The notes under the pieces are model-generated. The model made no database searches. It saw only the letters and a list, made by a program, of their open reading frames with translations, and was not told the origin of the DNA. Of a stretch of 44,343 bases of DNA, positions 27,108 through 35,543 are shown one piece after another. How positions within the stretch are numbered: position 1 is the first letter of the stretch; each line of letters opens with the position of its first letter. Source of the stretch: Reyranellaceae bacterium (GTDB lineage Bacteria; Pseudomonadota; Alphaproteobacteria; Reyranellales; Reyranellaceae); NCBI GenBank assembly GCA_022844045.1, contig JALHMM010000051.1, positions 1 to 44,343 on the forward strand, in the 5' to 3' direction. A program made the position numbers and the translations under genes.

Positions 27108-27129
27108 AAGTTATAACATGTTATAACTT
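27108..27129. promoter_or_regulatory. perfect 22-bp palindromic operator upstream of the AbrB-type gene
   Basis: The half-site AAGTTATAACA is followed immediately by its exact reverse complement, with no spacer. It starts 5 bases upstream of the 27102 start codon and is strikingly AT-rich in a 65-70% GC region. TATAAC inside it could serve as a -10 element, implying a very short or absent leader. Confidence 0.75.
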
Positions 27130-27153
27130 GCACCTCTACCGCCTCCAATCCTC

Positions 27154-27274
27154 CCTTCCCCCGGAGGGGGAAGGTGGCGCGCAGCGACGGAAGGGGGATG
27201 TCGAAGACGGACACCGAGCGCGTTGAGACATCCCCCTTCCGCCCTTCGGGCACCTTCCCCCTCCGGGGGAAGGT
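27154..27274. repeat. MITE-like element with near-perfect terminal inverted repeats (family B, copy 2)
   Basis: Ends CCTTCCCCCGGAGGGGGAAG (27154 onward) and its reverse complement ending at 27274. The core shares GGGGATGTCGAAGACGGACA and CATCCCCC with copy 1, while the inner arms appear exchanged (GCCCGAAGGGC and GCGCGCAGCGACGG swap sides), suggesting inversion of the outer part relative to the core. Confidence 0.88.
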
Positions 27275-27310
27275 AGTAGCCTGGTACCCGACACCTCCGG
27301 AGACCCGCCG

Positions 27311-28240
27311 ATGTACGCCCCGCCCCAGCCGATTCCGGCCACCATCTTCAGCTCCATGCCGGAACGGTTCCGCCGGAAGCGGCGCAGCAAGTGGGGTGAT
27401 TTCAACGCCGCCGGCCAGGAGCTCGACAGCTTCCTCGAGGGACCGAGCTTCGATCGCGCCGGCAATCTGTGGGTCACCGATATTCCCTTCGGCCGCGTCT
27501 TCCGTATCTCGCCGCAGGGCGAGTGGACCCTGGTGACAGAGTATGACGGCTGGCCCAACGGGCTGAAGATCCACCGGGACGGCCGCATTTTCATCACCGA
27601 CTACCTGCGCGGCATCGTCCTGCTCGATCCCGCCAGCGGCAAGGTCACGCCGCTGATCGACACGGTGAAGTCCGAGAGCTTCAAGGGCGTCAACGACCTG
27701 TTCTTCGCCGCCAATGGCGACCTCTATTTCACCGATCAGGGTCAGACCGGCCTGCATGATCCCACCGGCCGTGTCTATCGCTACGACACGGCGGGTAAGC
27801 TCGAGCGTCTGATCGACACCGTGCCCAGCCCCAACGGGCTGGTGATGAACCTGCACGAAACCGTGCTCTATGTCGGCGTCACCCGCGACAACGCGATCTG
27901 GCGTCTGCCGATCATGCCCGACGGCACGACCAGCAAGGTCGGCCGCTTCATCCAGCTCTCGGGCAGCCATGCCGGCCCCGACGGCCTCGCCCTCGACGCC
28001 GAGGGCGGCGTGATCGTCGCGGTGCCCAGCACCAGCGTCTGGCGCTTCGACTCGCTGGGCCGGCCGACGCATGTGCTGGACGCCGGCGACGACATCTTCT
28101 GCACCAACATCGCCTTCGGCGGCGCGGACAATCGCTCTCTGTTCTGCGTCGTTTCGCGCTCGAGCCGCAAAGTGGCCGGCGGTACCATCCTGCGCGCCGA
28201 GATGCCGGCGCCGGGTAAGGCGATGTACGCGCGCCTGTAA
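27311..28240 (+). CDS. SMP-30/gluconolactonase-like beta-propeller protein
   Basis: 309 aa. Repeated blade sequences such as EGPSFDRAGNLWVTDIPFGRVFRI, NGLKIHRDGRIFITDYLRGI, NDLFFAANGDLYFTDQGQTG and PNGLVMNLHETVLYVGVTRDNAIW define a six-bladed SMP-30/LRE-type propeller. The expected calcium ligands include the Glu in FLEGPSF and the Asn/Asp residues of the NGL, NDL and GPDGL turns. No signal peptide, so cytoplasmic. Relatives hydrolyse sugar lactones or other cyclic esters; the substrate here is unknown. GGAGA lies about 9 bases before the ATG. It stands alone between the MITE-like repeat and the cyclase gene. Confidence 0.85.
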   Translation: MYAPPQPIPATIFSSMPERFRRKRRSKWGDFNAAGQELDSFLEGPSFDRAGNLWVTDIPFGRVFRISPQGEWTLVTEYDGWPNGLKIHRDGRIFITDYLRGIVLLDPASGKVTPLIDTVKSESFKGVNDLFFAANGDLYFTDQGQTGLHDPTGRVYRYDTAGKLERLIDTVPSPNGLVMNLHETVLYVGVTRDNAIWRLPIMPDGTTSKVGRFIQLSGSHAGPDGLALDAEGGVIVAVPSTSVWRFDSLGRPTHVLDAGDDIFCTNIAFGGADNRSLFCVVSRSSRKVAGGTILRAEMPAPGKAMYARL

Positions 28241-28310
28241 GTGATCGGGTGGCGGCGTCGGCGGCGGCACCCCATGTTATGATGGTTTCTCGCCACCGGC
28301 TGGACCCGCC

Positions 28311-30212
28311 TTGTCGCTCGACACCGAACCTCGCGAAGGCCGCCTGCGACGTATCCTGCGCGTCGGCGACAGAACGGAGCGCGCCCGGCGCATCCTGGGC
28401 GCGCGGCTCGCCGCGCGCCGCATGCGCGTGCGCATCGTCACCGCGCTGACCCTGGGCTTCCTGGCGGTCGCCGGCATCGCCGCCGCCTCGTTCGCCTGGA
28501 CGGTGTTCGGCGCCGGCGAGACCACCGAGCGCCTACTGCTCGATCGCAGCCGGCGCATCCTCGACACCGAGATCAGCATCCTGCACGGTCGTCTCGATCC
28601 GGTCGCCGACCAGCTGGCCTATATCGCGCGTCTGGCGGCGCGCGGCCGCATCGACATCACCTCGGCCGCGGCCCTGTCGGACACGCTGGTGACCTTTGTC
28701 GAGCGCCTGCCGCAGACCTCGGGCGCGGCCTTCGCCGGACTCGATCTGATGAGCTTCCGCGCGCGCCGGCTGGACGGCCGGGTGGTCTTCGATACCTTGC
28801 CGATCCACGAAGTGCCGGGCGGCTATGAGCGCTTCACCAAGATGCGCACGGAGACGGGAGCGGTCTGGGGCGACATCTTCTGGAATCCCGAGGCACGCCA
28901 GCCGATGCTCAACGTGCGCATCCCGGTGCGACGCGACGACAACGCGTTCCTCGGCGGGCTGGTGGCGGCGGTGACCATGGGCGATCTCTCGCGCCAGGTG
29001 TCCGATCCCGAGCTGGGTGGCCAGGACGGCAGCTTCATCCTCGTCGACCGCAAGTTCGTCATCGCCCATCGCCGCCTGATCGACCCCGCCGGCCTGGCGC
29101 TGAACGACGAGAACCCGCTGCCGACGCTCGCCGCGATCGGCGACCCCGTGCTGGCGGCGATCTGGCGGCAGCCGGTCGGCAACCGTCTCAGCCCGGCGCT
29201 TGAGGGCGCCGGCCACATCGTCGAGGTCGATGGCCGCCAGTGGGTCTTCCTCTATCGCGAGATCACCACCTTCGGCGGCAACTGGATGGTCGGGCGTTAC
29301 TTCCCGATCGAGGTGGCGACGCAGGATCTCGAACGGCTGCGCTGGGGCGTGATCGGTGGCGGCACGGCGCTCTTGGGCGCGCTGCTGCTGGCCATCGTCA
29401 TGGGCGTGCGTGTCGGCGGCTCGATTCGCGACCTCGGCGGCGCGGCGCAGGCGCTGGAGCGGCTCGACTTCGAGACCGTGCCGCGCGTGCGCTCGCGCCT
29501 GCGCGAGCTCGATGACGCCGGCGAGGCGCTGGAGAAGGCGCATGGCGCGCTGAAATGGTTCGGCCTCTACGTGCCGCGCCGCCTGGTGACGCGGCTGATG
29601 GAAGAAGGCACCGACAGCCTGGTGTCGCGCCGCCGCGTCGTCACGGTGATGTTCACCGACATCGTCGGCTTCACGCCGCAGGCCGAAGACATGGACGAGA
29701 TCGGCACCGCCGAGCTGCTCAACCGGCATTTCGAGATGCTGGGCGGCGCCATCGATCACGAGCACGGCGTGATCGACAAGTACATCGGCGACTGCGTGAT
29801 GGCGGTGTGGGGCGGCATCCGCCGCATGCCCGATCACGCCGACGCCGCCTGCCGGGCGGCGCTGGAGATCGCCGTCCTGATCCGCGCGGACAATGCGAAG
29901 CGACGCGCCGATGGACTGCCGCCGATCCGCCTGCGCATCGGCGTCCATTCCGGCCCGGTCGTGGTCGGCAATATCGGCGCCCCCGGCCGGGTGAACTATA
30001 CCGTCGTCGGCGACACGGTGAACGTCGCGCAGCGTCTCGAGCAGCTCGGCAAGCAGTACATGGCCGAGACCGACGAGGTCATCGTGCTGGTCAGCGGTGA
30101 CACGCTGAACATGCTGCAGGATCGCGCGGCGCTCGGCGTCGAGCCACTCTTCGTCGGCGAGCAGGCCGTGCGCGGCCGCCAGGAACCCGAGCTGGTGTAT
30201 CGGCTGGTGTAG
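28311..30212 (+). CDS. Membrane-bound class III adenylate/guanylate cyclase with extracytoplasmic sensor and HAMP
   Basis: 633 aa from a TTG at 28311; an in-frame ATG at 28422 just before TM1 is a possible true start. TM1 is IVTALTLGFLAVAGIAAASFAW, then about 280 residues of periplasmic Cache-like sensor (GGYERFTKMRTETGAVWGDI, LVDRKFVIAHRRL), TM2 GGGTALLGALLLAIVMGV, a HAMP-like linker and the cyclase domain. The metal Asp residues lie in MFTDIVGF (about 447-454) and IGDCVMAVWG; DKYIGD supplies Lys and NYTVVGDTVNVAQRLE the purine and transition-state residues, favouring ATP. It is catalytically complete. No adjacent partner; flanked downstream by repeats. A second, soluble cyclase lies at 39787-40767. 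Confidence 0.9.
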   Translation: MSLDTEPREGRLRRILRVGDRTERARRILGARLAARRMRVRIVTALTLGFLAVAGIAAASFAWTVFGAGETTERLLLDRSRRILDTEISILHGRLDPVADQLAYIARLAARGRIDITSAAALSDTLVTFVERLPQTSGAAFAGLDLMSFRARRLDGRVVFDTLPIHEVPGGYERFTKMRTETGAVWGDIFWNPEARQPMLNVRIPVRRDDNAFLGGLVAAVTMGDLSRQVSDPELGGQDGSFILVDRKFVIAHRRLIDPAGLALNDENPLPTLAAIGDPVLAAIWRQPVGNRLSPALEGAGHIVEVDGRQWVFLYREITTFGGNWMVGRYFPIEVATQDLERLRWGVIGGGTALLGALLLAIVMGVRVGGSIRDLGGAAQALERLDFETVPRVRSRLRELDDAGEALEKAHGALKWFGLYVPRRLVTRLMEEGTDSLVSRRRVVTVMFTDIVGFTPQAEDMDEIGTAELLNRHFEMLGGAIDHEHGVIDKYIGDCVMAVWGGIRRMPDHADAACRAALEIAVLIRADNAKRRADGLPPIRLRIGVHSGPVVVGNIGAPGRVNYTVVGDTVNVAQRLEQLGKQYMAETDEVIVLVSGDTLNMLQDRAALGVEPLFVGEQAVRGRQEPELVYRLV

Positions 30213-30218
30213 CGCGTC

Positions 30219-30338
30219 TACCTTCCCCCGGAGGGCAGGGCGATCGCATATGGCCAGTTTGACTTGGTTTTACCTTCCCCCGAAGGGGGAAGGTAGATGC
30301 AGTTCCATATGCGATCGCCTGCCCGGAGGGGGAAGGGA
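30219..30338. repeat. inverted pair of CCATATGCGATCGCC units around a family B palindrome
   Basis: The left unit 30221-30253 and right unit 30305-30337 are imperfect reverse complements (CCTTCCCCCGGAGGGCAGGG onward). Between them is CCTTCCCCCGAAGGGGGAAGG at about 30273-30293. Each unit contains the 8-bp palindrome GCGATCGC. It fills the 128-base gap between the convergent cyclase and SUMF-domain genes. Confidence 0.8.
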
Positions 30339-30340
30339 AT

Positions 30341-31342
30341 CTATCGCCGCTGGTTCTCGGGTGCCGGCCGACGTTCTGGCGGCGCGGAGATCGCCGTGGA
30401 GGGCGGCGACGGCACAGGCGGCATGCGTCGCAGCTCGTCGTAGCGCGCCGGCGAGGACAGCACCGACGTCGCCAGCGCCAGCCGGAAGCCGACAGTCGGC
30501 GCGCGGCGCGCGCCCTTCTCGTCGAACGGCGCGAGTTCCTGGCGATAGGATGAGCGGATATCGGGCTCCGCCGTCTGGTAGCTGCCGCCGCGGATCGTGT
30601 AGCCGCCGGCCTGGCCGCGCGCCTGGGACTGGCGCACGACGCGGAAGGGCTCGAGCACGATCTCGTCGGCGTTGCCCAGCATGTCGTGCAGACCCAGCGG
30701 ATTGGGCTTCAGCACGCCCACGATCTGCAGCTCGCTGTTGGAGGACCGCGTGCTACGGAACCAGACATACTGCTCGATGCCCCCCGGCATCGGGAAGGTG
30801 CGCGCGGCAAAATCCGCAGGCGACACTTCGAGACCACCACGCGCGGCGTACTCCCACTCCGCCTCGGTCGGCAGCCGCACATAGCCGATGGCGTTGTCCT
30901 CGCGCGGCAGCCTGTGGGGCGCGTGCTTCAGCAGCCACTCGGAATAGCGTTGGCCGGCCTGGACCGCTTCGAACCAGGTCACGCCGGTGGCCGGCCTCAA
31001 CAACTCGCGCGCCGCTGTCGGACACTCGCCGCCCAGCGCCGCCATCTGCAGCGCCGTCGTTTCGTACTTCGCGAGATAGAAGTAACGCCGCCGCGGATCG
31101 CCGCGATCGGTGAAGGCGCCCTCGATCGGCTCTTCGCGGCCGCCTTCGAAGGCGGCATGGCGTGGATCGTCACCGCCGAGCACGACCAGGCTGCGATGCC
31201 GTCTCGGATCGGGCCGCGTCACCTCGACGCGACGGAACGCCATCGCCCCGCCGCACGGCATCGGCAGGGTAAAATCGTCGGCCAAAGGGCTCGGATTGTA
31301 GGACGCGGCTACCCATTCGCCGCGACCGAGAATGCCCGCCAA
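30341..31342 (-). CDS. SUMF1/FGE-domain protein without formylglycine-generating cysteines, probably exported
   Basis: 333 aa from a TTG at 31342. The domain shows TGVTWFEAVQAGQRYSEWL, GYVRLPTEAEWEYAARGG, NPLGLHDMLGNADEIV, YTIRGGSYQTAEPDIRSSYR and VGFRLAL, the usual FGE-sulfatase order. The Cys pair that formylglycine-generating enzyme needs near RGGSY is absent (QTAEPDIRS instead), so it is a non-catalytic or differently active relative. Upstream in frame, residues LLATRVIASLCAVALAIGAS form a convincing signal peptide, but the only start available is a CTG at 31405, preceded by GGAG 6 bases away. The true start may be that CTG, or a base may be missing in the sequence. Confidence 0.8.
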   Translation of the reverse strand: MAGILGRGEWVAASYNPSPLADDFTLPMPCGGAMAFRRVEVTRPDPRRHRSLVVLGGDDPRHAAFEGGREEPIEGAFTDRGDPRRRYFYLAKYETTALQMAALGGECPTAARELLRPATGVTWFEAVQAGQRYSEWLLKHAPHRLPREDNAIGYVRLPTEAEWEYAARGGLEVSPADFAARTFPMPGGIEQYVWFRSTRSSNSELQIVGVLKPNPLGLHDMLGNADEIVLEPFRVVRQSQARGQAGGYTIRGGSYQTAEPDIRSSYRQELAPFDEKGARRAPTVGFRLALATSVLSSPARYDELRRMPPVPSPPSTAISAPPERRPAPENQRR

Positions 31343-31500
31343 CCCGGACGCGCCAATCGCCAGCGCGACGGCGCACAGAGAGGCGATGACGCGCGTCGCG
31401 AGCAGTGGTCACTCCATGATGTTTGGACAATCGATTCAAGGAACCGCAATACGGCATCACCAAGGCATGCCAGAGTGAAGCCGTCCACAGGGAGGCACCG

Positions 31501-31899
31501 ATGTCCTTCGAGATCCGCCGCATCGATCATGTCGTGCTGCGCGTGCATGACCTTCAGTCGATGGTGACGTTCTATGAACAGGCGCTGGGCTGCAAGGTCG
31601 AGCGCCGTCTCGATCGCATCAGCCTGGTGCAGCTGCGCGCTGGCGATTGCCTGCTCGACCTGATCGCCAACGACCAGCCGCGCACCGGCAAGAACATGGA
31701 CCACCTCTGCTTCAGGATCGATCCGTTCGACCCCAAGGCCATCGCCGCGCGACTGAAGCCCTACAACATCGAACCCGGCGAGGCGGTGGACCGCTACGGC
31801 GCGGAGGGCGACGGGCCGTCGATCTATTTCGACGACCCCGAGGGCAACCAGATCGAACTCAAGGGCCCGGCGCACACGCCGGCGCGACGGCCGGGATAA
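31501..31899 (+). CDS. VOC family (glyoxalase/dioxygenase-like) protein
   Basis: 132 aa. RIDHVVLRVHDLQSMVTFYEQALG, KNMDHLCFRI and GPSIYFDDPEGNQIELKG give the beta-alpha-beta-beta-beta halves of the vicinal oxygen chelate fold. His10 (IDHVV), His in MDHLCF and Glu in QIELKG are the likely metal ligands. Members include glyoxalases, fosfomycin-resistance enzymes and extradiol dioxygenases; 132 aa fits a single-unit dimeric enzyme. ATG at 31501 has GGGAGG 5 bases upstream. It may be the first gene of the plus-strand catabolic run to 37398. Confidence 0.9.
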   Translation: MSFEIRRIDHVVLRVHDLQSMVTFYEQALGCKVERRLDRISLVQLRAGDCLLDLIANDQPRTGKNMDHLCFRIDPFDPKAIAARLKPYNIEPGEAVDRYGAEGDGPSIYFDDPEGNQIELKGPAHTPARRPG

Positions 31900-31996
31900 T
31901 CGTTGGTCAGCCGGCGACGCTCGTTTACACGGCGTCGTCATCCCGCCACGATCCTCCGATGAGAGCCGCCGAGACGCGGCCGATCGGGAGAGAGAC

Positions 31997-32956
31997 GTGA
32001 CACTCAAGCGGCGCATCTTCGTGCTGGCGACGCCAGCCGTTCTGACACTTGCGCGCGGCGCGAACGCGCAAGCCTGGCCGTCGCAGCCGATCCGCATCGT
32101 GCATGGCTACGCGCCGGGCTCGAACCCCGACACCATCGCGCGCCACATGTCACCGGCGCTGGGCGAAATCCTCGGCGCGACGATGATCGTCGATCCCAAG
32201 CCCGGCGCCGCCGAGCGGCTGGCGGCGAGCCAGGTCGCCAAGCTGCCGCCCGATGGCTACACGCTCTACATGATGACGGGTGGGCAGGCCGTGGTCTCGG
32301 CCACCGATCCCGAGCTGCCCTACAAGCTGGACAAGGATTTCGACTTCCTGTCGATCGTCACGCGCTTTCCCTTCAACTTCGTGGTCACCGCCGAATCGCG
32401 CTTCAAAACCTTCAAGGACTTTATCGACGAGGCGAAGCAGCGGCCGGGCAAGCTGAGCTACGGCTCCTCCGGCATCGGCTCGACCCTGCACATGGCGATG
32501 GAGTTGCTGCGCGCGCAGATCGGCATCGACATCGTGCACGTGCCCTATCGCGGCGGGCTGGCCCAGCCGTTGGCCGATCTGACCAACGGCCAGCTTGATC
32601 TGCATGTCTCGACCTTGACGCTCAGCACCCAGCTGGTGCGCGCCGGCAAGCTGCGCAGCCTGGCGGTGACATCGAAGGAGCGCTCGCGCTTCGAGCCCAC
32701 CGTGCCGGCGGTGTCGGAGACGGTGCCCGGTTTCGATGTCGTGTCCTGGCTCGGCTTCGCCGCGCCGGCCGGCCTGCCCGCGGCGATCCGCGACAAGCTC
32801 GTGGTGGCGATCCAGCAGACCGCCGCGCGCGCCGACGTCAAGGCCAAGCTCGAGGAGCTCGGCAACGACGTGCTGGCGGACGGCCCCGACGCCTTCCGCG
32901 CGCGCGTCATGGCCGACATGGCGAAGTGGAAGCCTTTGGCGCACGCGGTGCGCTAG
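31997..32956 (+). CDS. Bug-family (TctC-type) periplasmic substrate-binding protein
   Basis: 319 aa. A signal peptide (MTLKRRIFVLATPAVLTLAR, cleavage near ANAQ) precedes AWPSQPIRIVHGYAPGSNPD, the Bug family start. Family sequences include GYTLYMMTGGQAV, YGSSGIGSTLHMAMELLRAQ, VHVPYRGGLAQPLADLTNGQ and GKLRSLAVTS. Bug proteins bind carboxylates, often aromatic or amino-dicarboxylic acids, usually as orphans far from the tctAB membrane genes; none is in this window. Start GTG at 31997 has GGGAGAGA upstream. Its position before the molybdenum hydroxylase gene suggests delivery of a substrate for that pathway, by inference only. Confidence 0.93.
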   Translation: MTLKRRIFVLATPAVLTLARGANAQAWPSQPIRIVHGYAPGSNPDTIARHMSPALGEILGATMIVDPKPGAAERLAASQVAKLPPDGYTLYMMTGGQAVVSATDPELPYKLDKDFDFLSIVTRFPFNFVVTAESRFKTFKDFIDEAKQRPGKLSYGSSGIGSTLHMAMELLRAQIGIDIVHVPYRGGLAQPLADLTNGQLDLHVSTLTLSTQLVRAGKLRSLAVTSKERSRFEPTVPAVSETVPGFDVVSWLGFAAPAGLPAAIRDKLVVAIQQTAARADVKAKLEELGNDVLADGPDAFRARVMADMAKWKPLAHAVR

Positions 32957-32977
32957 GTTGAGTCAGTCACGTTGCTT

Positions 32978-33046
32978 CTGTCATTCCGAGCGCAGCGAGG
33001 AATCCAGGCGGCTTCACTGGATTCCTCGCTGCGCTCGGAATGACAG
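32978..33046. repeat. perfect 30-bp inverted repeat (TCATTCCGAGCGCAGCGAGG family)
   Basis: Arms 32978-33007 and 33017-33046 are exact reverse complements with a 9-base loop. It begins 21 bases after the Bug-protein stop and is a diverged relative of the hairpin at 9730-9798 (CCC/TTCC and GGAG/GCAG substitutions that are compensated in both arms). Confidence 0.9.
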
Positions 33047-33106
33047 GATGTGTCCATCCATACGCGACACGTTCTAGGATGGGCGGCAAGAAGGAGATCA
33101 CGCGTC

Positions 33107-35443
33107 ATGGCGAAGTACGGTATCGGACAACCTGTCCTGCGTTTCGAGGACCCCAGGCTGCTGCGTGGCGAGGGTCGCTACATCCATGACGTCAATCTGC
33201 CCGGCCAGGCCTACACGGTGTTGGTGCGCTCACCGCACGCGCACGCCAAGATCCGCTCGATTGACGTGAGCGCGGCACGCAAGGCGCCGGGCGTCGTCGC
33301 CGTGTTCACCGGCGCCGACTACGCCGCCGACAATCTCGGCGTGCCCAAGGTCAACATGCCGCGCAAGAAGGCCGACGGCTCGCCGATGTTCGCGCCGCCG
33401 CGCCCGGCTTTGTGCGTCGATCGCGTGCGCTATGTCGGTGATCCAGTGGCGATGGTGATCGCCGACACGCTGGCGCAGGCGAAAGACGCCGCCGAACTGG
33501 TCGAGGTCGACTACGAACCGCTGCCGTCGTCGACCGACACCGGCACGACCACCGCGCCCGGCGCGCCGCCGGTCTACGATGAATGCCCCGACAACGTCTC
33601 GCACATCATGGAGCGCGGCAACAAAGCGGCGACCGACGCGGTCTTCGCCAAGGCGGCGAAGATCATCCGCCGCCGCTACGTCGTGACCCGCGTGCACGCC
33701 CAGTACATGGAGCCGCGCGGCGCCATCGGCCATTTCGACGCCCAGGAGAACCGCATGGTTCTCTACGCCGACGTGCAGTACCCCCACCGCGTGCGCAACA
33801 TGCTGGCGCAGTCGATCTTCCGCGTCCCCGAGGGCGACATGCGGGTGATCGCGGGCGATGTCGGCGGCGGCTTCGGCAGCAAGGGCTGGCAGTATGTCGA
33901 GCACCGCCTGACGGTGTGGGCGGCGCGCAAATTGCGCCGGCCGGTGAAGTGGACCTGCGAGCGCTCCGAAGCCGTGATGGCCGACGAGCATGGCCGTGAC
34001 AATATCGGCGATATCGAGCTGGCGCTCGATGCCGACAACAAGTTCATCGGCCTGCGCCTGAACATGCTGGCCAATGTCGGCGCCTATATCGGCTCCGACC
34101 GCAATCTGCTGACGCCGTTCGGTCAGATCGGCACGGTGGTCGGCGTCTACAACATCCCCGCCGCTTACGTGCACATCACCGCGCTGCTGTCGAACACCAA
34201 CCCGACCGCGCCCTATCGCGGCGCCGGGCGGCCCGAGGCGATCTACCTGATCGAACGGCTGGTCGACGACGCGGCGCGCGCGCTGGGCGTCGATCGCGTC
34301 GAACTGCGGCGCAAGAACATGTTGCCGGCGTCGGCCCTGCCCTACCAGTCGCCGCTGGGCCCCTACTACGACTGCGGTGCGTTCGAGCAGAACCTCGACA
34401 TGGGGCTGAAGCTGGGCGACGTCGCGGGCTTCGCCGCGCGCAAGGCGGAGTCGAAGAAGCGCGGCAAGCTGCGCGGCCTGGGCATCGTCAACGCCATCGA
34501 GCAGGCCGCCGGCACCGTGATGCCCGAATACGCCGAGGTGCGCTTCACGCCATCAGGCACGGCGCTGATGCTGATGGGCACCAAGGCGCAGGGCCAGGGC
34601 CACGAGACCATGTACAAGCAGATCCTCAACGAGAAGCTGGGCATCGATCCGGCCGACGTGAAGTTCGTCGACGGCGATACCGACCGCGTCGCCTTCGGCA
34701 TGGGCACGATGGGCTCGCGCTCGACGGTGATCGGCGGCTCCGCCCTGTTCCTCGCCGCCGACAAGGTGATCGCCAAGGGCAAGAAGATCGCCGCTCACCT
34801 GCTGGAGGCCGGCGACCAGGACATCGAGTTCGTCGAGGGCAGTTTCCGCGTCGTCGGCACCGACAAATCGATCGGCCTGAAGCAGGTGGCGATCGCCGCC
34901 TTCCAGCCGCCGCGCCTGCCCAAGGGCCTCGAGATCGGCCTGTACGAGAACGCGACCTATCTGCCGGACCGGGACACCTTCCCCAATGGCTGCCACATCT
35001 GCGAGGTCGAGGTCGACCCCGAGACCGGCGAGGTCAAGCTCGAGCGCTACGCCGTGGTCGACGATGTCGGCACGGTGATGAATCCCATCGGGCTCAAGGG
35101 TCAGATCCATGGCGGCGTGGCGCAGGGCGTCGGTCAGATCCTGATGGAGCGCGTGGTGTGGGATCGCGAGACCGGCCAGCTCTACACCGCGAGCTTCATG
35201 GACTACGCCATGCCGCGCGCCGACACGCTGTGCGACATGGAGATCAAGAGCAACCCGGTGCCGACCAAGTTCAATCCGCTGGGCGCCAAGGGCGCCGGCG
35301 AGGCCGGCACCGTCGGCGCCATGCCCGTGGTGATGAACGCCGTCATGGACGCGCTCGCCGAGCTGGGCGTGCGCGAGCTCGACATGCCGGCGACCAGCGA
35401 CCGCGTCTGGGCGGCGATCCAGAAGGCCGGCTCGCGCGCGTAG
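33107..35443 (+). CDS. Xanthine dehydrogenase-family molybdenum hydroxylase, large (molybdopterin-binding) subunit
   Basis: 778 aa, the size of the separate large subunit of CO-dehydrogenase/aldehyde-oxidase-type enzymes. It opens with GQPVLRFEDPRLLRGEGRYIHD and contains the cofactor-contact motifs DVGGGFGSKGW and NPTAPYRGAGRPEAIYLIER, GTKAQGQGHETMYKQ, GMGTMGSRS and GAKGAGEAGTVGAMP, where Glu is the catalytic base. ATG at 33107 follows AAGGAG by 10 bases. The 2Fe-2S and FAD subunits that normally complete these enzymes are not adjacent, so it either borrows subunits encoded elsewhere or the operon has been broken up. It hydroxylates aldehydes or N-heteroaromatics; substrate unknown. Confidence 0.93.
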   Translation: MAKYGIGQPVLRFEDPRLLRGEGRYIHDVNLPGQAYTVLVRSPHAHAKIRSIDVSAARKAPGVVAVFTGADYAADNLGVPKVNMPRKKADGSPMFAPPRPALCVDRVRYVGDPVAMVIADTLAQAKDAAELVEVDYEPLPSSTDTGTTTAPGAPPVYDECPDNVSHIMERGNKAATDAVFAKAAKIIRRRYVVTRVHAQYMEPRGAIGHFDAQENRMVLYADVQYPHRVRNMLAQSIFRVPEGDMRVIAGDVGGGFGSKGWQYVEHRLTVWAARKLRRPVKWTCERSEAVMADEHGRDNIGDIELALDADNKFIGLRLNMLANVGAYIGSDRNLLTPFGQIGTVVGVYNIPAAYVHITALLSNTNPTAPYRGAGRPEAIYLIERLVDDAARALGVDRVELRRKNMLPASALPYQSPLGPYYDCGAFEQNLDMGLKLGDVAGFAARKAESKKRGKLRGLGIVNAIEQAAGTVMPEYAEVRFTPSGTALMLMGTKAQGQGHETMYKQILNEKLGIDPADVKFVDGDTDRVAFGMGTMGSRSTVIGGSALFLAADKVIAKGKKIAAHLLEAGDQDIEFVEGSFRVVGTDKSIGLKQVAIAAFQPPRLPKGLEIGLYENATYLPDRDTFPNGCHICEVEVDPETGEVKLERYAVVDDVGTVMNPIGLKGQIHGGVAQGVGQILMERVVWDRETGQLYTASFMDYAMPRADTLCDMEIKSNPVPTKFNPLGAKGAGEAGTVGAMPVVMNAVMDALAELGVRELDMPATSDRVWAAIQKAGSRA

Positions 35444-35543
35444 GGAGCGACGCTCTCGCCGTGCATATCGACGCTCGCCAACACGGCTTGACGGCGCGCC
35501 CGTCGCGGTGGATCGATGGCGTCAATACGAGGGAGAATGCGAC

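Noticed and set aside
25978..27274. Possible CRISPR-like spacing of palindromic repeats
   Set aside because: The repeats are few, irregularly spaced by hundreds of bases, and flank genes rather than short unique spacers; no cas genes are present.
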